Shown here: piece by piece, positions 1-5,891 of the stretch
Layout of the letters: each line of letters starts with the position of its first letter
Numbering within the stretch: the stretch's first letter is position 1
Assembly (NCBI GenBank): GCA_031288935.1
Contig: JAITQL010000082.1
Span: forward strand, 1 to 5,891
Direction of reading: 5' to 3'
Source: Tannerella sp.
GTDB taxonomy: Bacteria > Bacteroidota > Bacteroidia > Bacteroidales > Tannerellaceae
DNA: 5,891 bases
The notes under the pieces: generated by a model
What the model was told of the DNA's origin: nothing
The model's database searches: none
Seen by the model: the letters and a program-made list of their open reading frames with translations, nothing else
Made by a program: the position numbers and the translations under genes

Positions 1-32
1 GGAAATTCCCATCCGTACATTAACGCTTTCAT
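1..32 (-). CDS. Glycosyltransferase (glycogen-synthase-like), N-terminal fragment
   Basis: Reading the minus strand from an ATG at 32-30 gives ten complete codons plus two bases of an eleventh, MKALMYGWEF then Pro, running off the window edge. This is nearly the invariant opening of the Bacteroides-type GT4/GT5-like glycosyltransferase (recalled as MKVLMFGWEFPPHI), which is normally encoded directly behind the glycogen debranching enzyme. The Gly-Trp-Glu-Phe-Pro stretch belongs to the first beta strand and sugar-nucleotide-binding loop of GT-B enzymes. The start lies 15 bases after the debranching-enzyme stop, with an A-rich spacer typical of this phylum, so the two are probably co-transcribed. 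An earlier ATG at 43-41 in another frame meets a stop after four codons. The call rests on eleven residues plus context; the rest of the protein is not visible. Confidence 0.72.
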   Translation of the reverse strand, partial: MKALMYGWEF

Positions 33-47
33 CTTTTTTTCATTCGT

Positions 48-1985
48 TTATTCAACACCATACGATTTCAGCCTGTCGATTACATACAGCGCCGCGGCAA
101 TGCTCATCGAAAAGGAGAATGCGCCGCGGCCGGCAAAGGGCGGATTGCCGTCGTAGATTTCGGAAACGGTGCCGATGCAGTGCAGCGAGACTTCTTCTTC
201 CAGACTGATCATCATCCGTTCGGCAAACGAGACGCCGCTTTCGCCGAACAGGCTCAGGTATGCCACGATATACAGCGCGATCAGCCACGGCCATACGGCG
301 CCCTGGTGATAAGCCAGGTCGCGTTCGTACTGCGGGCCGGAGCAGTTGGGACGGTAGCCTTCGCTCTTCGGACTGAGCGAGCGCAGTCCCTTCGGCGTAA
401 GCAATTCCCTGGTGACGATGTCCAGCGCCGCCCGTTTCTGCGCGCGGGTCAGCGGCGAGTAGATGCAGGCCAGCGCGATCACCATGTTCGGACGTACGCT
501 CCAGTCCCGGTTCGGCCCGTCCACGTAATCGAACAGGTAATTGCATTTGTTCACAAACGTGGCCGGAAAGGATTGATCCAGCGCGCCGATGATTTGGTTG
601 ACGGTTTCCGGAACCGCGCCCTCTTTCAGTTCCCTGTAAAAACAGAGCGCGTTATACCAAAGTGCATTGAACTCCACAATATAGCCGGAGCGCGGAATGA
701 CCGGCTTTCCGTCCACCACCGAATTCATCCACGTCACGGGTTTCCTGCGCCCGTCGGAATACACCAGTCCGTTATCCGTCCATTTCAGGTTGGGATGTTT
801 CTGGGCAACGAGGTATTCAATGACTTCCCCGACCAGGGCGCCGTACCGCTTTCCGGCTTCCTCCAGTCCGGCCTTCACCCGGTACTGCTGTATGCACCAG
901 ACCATCCACAGCAACACGTCCGGCTCGTCCATTTCCCGGATGATCGCATCCAGCTTGCCGTATCGCATGAATGCCTGAACGGCGGGAATGGCCGTATCCA
1001 TCAGCCGTTCATAAATGCCCTTTTCACCGGTGCACAGCCACGCGCCCGGCATGGCGGTGAACATGTCGCGCGCCCGCACCTTGAACCACGGATAGCCGGC
1101 CAGCTGGTAGAGCGCTTCGCCCCGGGGATTGTAAAGCATCTGTTTCATCGAATTTTTCAGGCAGTTGTAGAAACTCGAACGGGGCGTCCGTTCCTCCACT
1201 TCCCGGTCAAAAAAGTCGGGCAGGCCGGACAAGTGCCCCTGCAGGGTGTCGCCGGCACAGAAGACCACGGACTCGCCTTTCCGGATCGGCAGTTCAAAAT
1301 AACCCGGCACAAAGAGGTCTTCCTTGTACGGATAGCCCCGTTCCTGCTCCTTGGGATACTCGATTCCATGATACCAGTAAGGTTCGTAAATGAATTTCGG
1401 CGGTTTGTCGAACTGCATGTGAAGTTCGGGATAACCCGGATACATACAGGCCTTGATGCCATTCGGAATATCCTGGTACGACTGGTTGGCGCTGCCGTTG
1501 ACATGCGTCAGTTCCGTCACGCTGCGGAAAGCCAGGAAGGGACGAAAGCGGAGCGTCGTCTCCGAATGAGCCTCCAGCAGCGTATACTTGATCAGGATTT
1601 GGTTGTCCGTATGGGAAAAAATCTTTTCCTTGGCCAGCACCACGCCCCCGACGCGGTATACGGTGCGGGGAACCGTCTCCATGGTGTATTCGCGGATATA
1701 CTTGTGCCCGTTCGGACTGAAAGTGCCGCCTTCATACTTGTGAAGTCCCAGGTTAAACTCCGCCCCGTGCTGCACGACCGTTTCGTCGAGCGATGAAAGC
1801 AGGACATGAGGATTGTCGTCCAGCTGCGGAACGGGCATGACCAGCACCCCGTGATACTTCCGCGTATTGCAATCCACGATGGTCGTACAATGGTAAGCGC
1901 CCTTCCGGTTTGTGCGAAGCACTTCCCGGGACAGGGATTCTTCCAGATTAATCAACAACGTCTTGTCAAATTTGAGGTAACTCAT
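48..1985 (-). CDS. Glycogen debranching enzyme (amylo-alpha-1,6-glucosidase, GH133-like)
   Basis: The 645-residue protein hydrolyses alpha-1,6 branch points in glycogen or limit dextrins, presumably in the cytoplasm, since no signal peptide or membrane segment is seen. Residues about 18-240 form the GDE N-terminal domain, including the hallmark NTRKYHGVLV at 40-49. Residues about 270-640 form the alpha/alpha-barrel glucosidase domain, with AGYPWFKVRARD (296-307), TWMN (418-421), EFNALWYNAL (438-447), the YHQGAVWPW region (559-567) and SEIYDGNPP (608-616). The length is normal for the Bacteroides form. The start at 1985 keeps the family-typical MSYLKFDKTL opening and follows an A-rich leader. 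The next gene, 15 bases on, is the glycosyltransferase, suggesting a glycogen synthesis/remodelling operon. One oddity is that relatives outside the phylum, as I recall, have Asp where residue 421 is Asn, next to the presumed acid catalyst position. Family assignment is very secure; exact substrate is inferred. Confidence 0.95.
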   Translation of the reverse strand: MSYLKFDKTLLINLEESLSREVLRTNRKGAYHCTTIVDCNTRKYHGVLVMPVPQLDDNPHVLLSSLDETVVQHGAEFNLGLHKYEGGTFSPNGHKYIREYTMETVPRTVYRVGGVVLAKEKIFSHTDNQILIKYTLLEAHSETTLRFRPFLAFRSVTELTHVNGSANQSYQDIPNGIKACMYPGYPELHMQFDKPPKFIYEPYWYHGIEYPKEQERGYPYKEDLFVPGYFELPIRKGESVVFCAGDTLQGHLSGLPDFFDREVEERTPRSSFYNCLKNSMKQMLYNPRGEALYQLAGYPWFKVRARDMFTAMPGAWLCTGEKGIYERLMDTAIPAVQAFMRYGKLDAIIREMDEPDVLLWMVWCIQQYRVKAGLEEAGKRYGALVGEVIEYLVAQKHPNLKWTDNGLVYSDGRRKPVTWMNSVVDGKPVIPRSGYIVEFNALWYNALCFYRELKEGAVPETVNQIIGALDQSFPATFVNKCNYLFDYVDGPNRDWSVRPNMVIALACIYSPLTRAQKRAALDIVTRELLTPKGLRSLSPKSEGYRPNCSGPQYERDLAYHQGAVWPWLIALYIVAYLSLFGESGVSFAERMMISLEEEVSLHCIGTVSEIYDGNPPFAGRGAFSFSMSIAAALYVIDRLKSYGVE

Positions 1986-2035
1986 ATTGTTTCTTTTTTA
2001 GTATCGCTTTTCAATGCGTTCCCGATAGTAACAAC

Positions 2036-2067
2036 CAAAAGTACCGACAAGTTTCGAATTAAAAAAA
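2036..2067 (-). promoter_or_regulatory. Candidate promoter of the debranching-enzyme operon
   Basis: On the minus strand TACTTTTG (2043-2036) fits the Bacteroidetes -7 consensus TAnnTTTG exactly. A T-run (2067-2061) lies about 20 bases upstream, where the -33 TTTG element should be, but it is only TTTT there, so that element is weak. Transcription would begin near 2030, giving a leader of about 45 bases ahead of the ATG at 1985. No other exact -7 match was noticed on this strand in the divergent region. An eight-base degenerate motif can occur by chance; the position is what supports it. Confidence 0.45.
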
Positions 2068-2082
2068 TATTCGTGTTTTTTT
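2061..2082. repeat. A/T-rich inverted repeat with TTCG loop in the divergent intergenic region
   Basis: Seven A residues followed by TA (2061-2069), a TTCG loop (2070-2073) and TG plus T residues (2074-2082) can pair as a nine-base stem with one G-T wobble. Eight of the pairs are A-T, so it would be a weak hairpin in RNA. As DNA, the phased A and T tracts may instead act as a bent or UP-like element between the two divergent promoters. It does not sit at the end of any gene, so a terminator role is unlikely. Confidence 0.35.
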
Positions 2083-2195
2083 TTGTTCGGGACGTGTTCT
2101 ACCGCCCTGTTTGCCGTCTTGCGGATTGAACTTTGAACCCGTTTATATTCCGTTGTTTATGATTTTTTGGTGAAAGTATTTCCGGGATGAGGACG

Positions 2196-4782
<2,587 letters not shown>

Positions 4783-4817
4783 GGGAATCAAACAGGTAGA
4801 AACAGTTTTTTTAAGAG

Positions 4818-5735
4818 ATGGTACATATGGATTTAAAAGGGATGGGCGTTGCACTGGTAACGCCTTTTAAGGAAGACGAAAGCGTTGATTTCGAAACGCT
4901 GCAAAAGCTGACAGCGTATCAGGTGCAGAACGGGACGGATTATCTGGTTGTGCTGGGCACGACGGCCGAGACGCCTACCCTGGCGGAAGAAGAGAAGAAA
5001 GAAGTGATTCGGCAGGTGGTTGCGCAGGTGCGCCGGCGGATACCGGTCGTTCTGGGTGTCGGAGGCAACTGCACCCGCGAGGTGGTGAAAAAGCTGGAGC
5101 GGGACGATTTCTGCGGGATAGACGGGATCCTGTCGGTGGTTCCCTACTACAACAAGCCTTCGCAGGAAGGGATTTATCAACACTACAAAGCCCTTGCGCA
5201 AGCAACGCCGCTGCCGTTGATACTGTACAATGTGCCGGGACGGACGGGCATGAACATGACGGCGCAGACCGCGCTCCGCATCGCCCGCGAGTTTGAACGG
5301 GTGGTGGCCGTCAAGGAAGCCTCCGGCAATATCGTCCAGATGAATGAAATCATCAAAAACAAACCTCAACATTTCGAGTTGATTTCCGGCGACGACGGCA
5401 TCACCTTTCCGCTGATCGCCCTGGGCGCGGCAGGCGTAATTTCCGTGATCGGCAACGCGCTGCCGGGGGAATTTGGCCGGATGGTACATCTGGCGCTGTC
5501 GGGCGATTACGGGGAGGCGCGTGCGATCCATTCCCGCTACATCGAACTGTTTGAACTGCTTTCCGTCGACGGCAATCCGGCCGGCATAAAAAGCATGCTG
5601 CATTTGATGGGATTCATCGCAAACAGGCTGCGTCTGCCGTTAGTCCCGGCCAGCATCTCCACGAACGGGAAAATCCGCGACGTGTTGCAGCGGCTCGGCT
5701 ATGGAAAAGTTCCGGGGGCTGCAGGCGCATTGTGA
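4818..5735 (+). CDS. dapA: 4-hydroxy-tetrahydrodipicolinate synthase DapA
   Basis: DapA condenses pyruvate with aspartate semialdehyde, the first step specific to diaminopimelate and lysine, feeding peptidoglycan and protein synthesis in the cytoplasm. The 305 residues form one TIM barrel. Visible active-site residues are the GTTAE segment with T48/T49, Y111 in PYYNKPSQEG, Y137 and R142 in LYNVPGRTG, and the Schiff-base lysine K166 in VKEASG. GDDG (191-194) and the late DGNPAG (251-256) are also family-typical. The ATG at 4818 is preferred over the one at 4827 because the sequence then starts the same distance before LKGMG as in Bacteroides DapA. It follows the upstream gene by 35 bases without a convincing promoter, so co-transcription with ligA is likely. 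The C-terminal tail after LGYGK is a few residues longer than usual. The positions corresponding to E. coli His53 and His56 in the lysine allosteric site are Glu57 and Lys60. Confidence 0.98.
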   Translation: MVHMDLKGMGVALVTPFKEDESVDFETLQKLTAYQVQNGTDYLVVLGTTAETPTLAEEEKKEVIRQVVAQVRRRIPVVLGVGGNCTREVVKKLERDDFCGIDGILSVVPYYNKPSQEGIYQHYKALAQATPLPLILYNVPGRTGMNMTAQTALRIAREFERVVAVKEASGNIVQMNEIIKNKPQHFELISGDDGITFPLIALGAAGVISVIGNALPGEFGRMVHLALSGDYGEARAIHSRYIELFELLSVDGNPAGIKSMLHLMGFIANRLRLPLVPASISTNGKIRDVLQRLGYGKVPGAAGAL

Positions 5736-5814
5736 ATACGCCGAAGCCTTCGTGAAACACCGTCAGTCGCGGCAGCCCGTCCGATCCGGTTGCACCGGAA
5801 ACATTCTTCATAAC

Positions 5815-5850
5815 AGAAAAGCCACACCCGGTTGCGTTTGGCTTTTCTTA
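5815..5850 (+). terminator. Rho-independent terminator after dapA
   Basis: AGAAAAGCCA (5815-5824) and TGGCTTTTCT (5839-5848) are perfect inverse complements, giving a ten-base stem around a 14-base loop. The right arm supplies the T-rich tract TTTTCTT at its end. It lies 79 bases after the dapA stop and would end the ligA-dapA transcript. The intervening bases hold no convincing gene, only a small hairpin (TCCGG, loop TTGCA, CCGGA, 5785-5799). The tract downstream of the stem is cut short after TTA by the start of the group II intron at 5851. Confidence 0.85.
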
Positions 5851-5891
5851 GTGCGCCGTGCATGATAAATAACTTGGTGGTGTAAGTCCAC
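5851..5891 (+). mobile_element. 5' end of a group II intron (class C-like), truncated by window edge
   Basis: The sequence from 5851 opens with GTGCGCC, matching the conserved 5' boundary GTGYG of group II introns, followed by GCATG at 5860-5864. Further in, GTGG (5877-5880) and CCAC (5888-5891) form a stem around the seven-base loop TGTAAGT, the same layout as the early domain I hairpin recalled from the class C intron of Oceanobacillus iheyensis (GTGTGCC, GCATG, then GGG-TGAGAGT-CCC at nearly the same spacing). The placement fits as well: class C introns typically insert a few bases past a terminator stem, and here the boundary is two bases after one. The intron is in the same orientation as dapA. 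Its catalytic domains V and VI and any reverse transcriptase/maturase lie outside the window, so whether it is complete, mobile or a remnant cannot be told. Confidence 0.72.

Noticed and set aside
180..1796. Open frame of 538 codons on the plus strand, antisense to the debranching enzyme
   Set aside because: It lies wholly inside a secure gene, is rich in Arg, His, Gln and Pro with no recognisable domain, and is the expected mirror of GC-biased codon use on the other strand.
2061..2084. A7/T9 hairpin as a rho-independent terminator
   Set aside because: The stem has no G-C pairs and it lies upstream of both divergent genes, where no transcript is expected to end.
1806..2129. 107-codon plus-strand frame spanning the start of the debranching enzyme and the divergent region
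   Set aside because: It overlaps a secure gene and its promoter, and the translation of the T-rich tract is just a Phe/Val-rich run.
4833..5603. Open frame of 256 codons on the minus strand, antisense to dapA
   Set aside because: Same reasoning: an Arg/His/Gln-rich composition with no motif, inside an unmistakable dapA.
4818..5735. DapA as another member of its aldolase superfamily (N-acetylneuraminate lyase or similar)
   Set aside because: The GTTAE, PYYNKPSQEG, LYNVPGRTG with Arg142, and GDDG pattern is that of true DapA, and overall similarity to recalled Bacteroides DapA is very high.
5701..5865. 54-codon plus-strand frame starting within the dapA end and running through the terminator
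   Set aside because: It overlaps dapA, crosses the terminator stem and ends inside the intron; the encoded peptide has no protein-like pattern.

Overview
The window looks like chromosomal DNA from a member of the Bacteroidales with a moderately GC-rich genome. Three things point there. The protein sequences (a two-domain glycogen debranching enzyme, LigA, a small LigA-linked orphan protein, DapA) read like Bacteroides-type homologues. The two best promoter candidates carry the Bacteroidetes -7 motif TAnnTTTG. Translation starts have A/T-rich leaders rather than clear Shine-Dalgarno sequences. This placement comes from recalled family sequences, not a search.

Layout. The left third (1-1985) lies on the minus strand. 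It holds a complete glycogen debranching enzyme gene and, 15 bases past its stop, the first 32 bases of the next gene. That fragment encodes MKALMYGWEFP, the characteristic N-terminus of the glycogen-synthase-like glycosyltransferase that follows this enzyme in Bacteroides-type glycogen operons. A 263-base AT-rich divergent region (1986-2248) carries a candidate promoter for each direction and a short A/T hairpin. On the plus strand follow ligA (NAD-dependent DNA ligase), a gene of unknown function overlapping ligA by ATGA, and dapA (first committed step of the lysine/diaminopimelate branch) 35 bases later. The three are probably one transcript. A rho-independent terminator follows dapA at 5815-5850.

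The most interesting part is the right edge. Directly after the terminator stem, at 5851, the sequence becomes GTGCGCC followed by a small hairpin with a seven-base loop. This matches the 5' end of a bacterial group II intron, most like class C (IIC), whose members are known to insert just downstream of terminator hairpins. Only the first 41 bases are in the window. The ribozyme body and any reverse transcriptase/maturase would lie beyond it.

The rest is core metabolism and DNA maintenance. I see no CRISPR array, tRNA, rRNA, transposase or defence gene.
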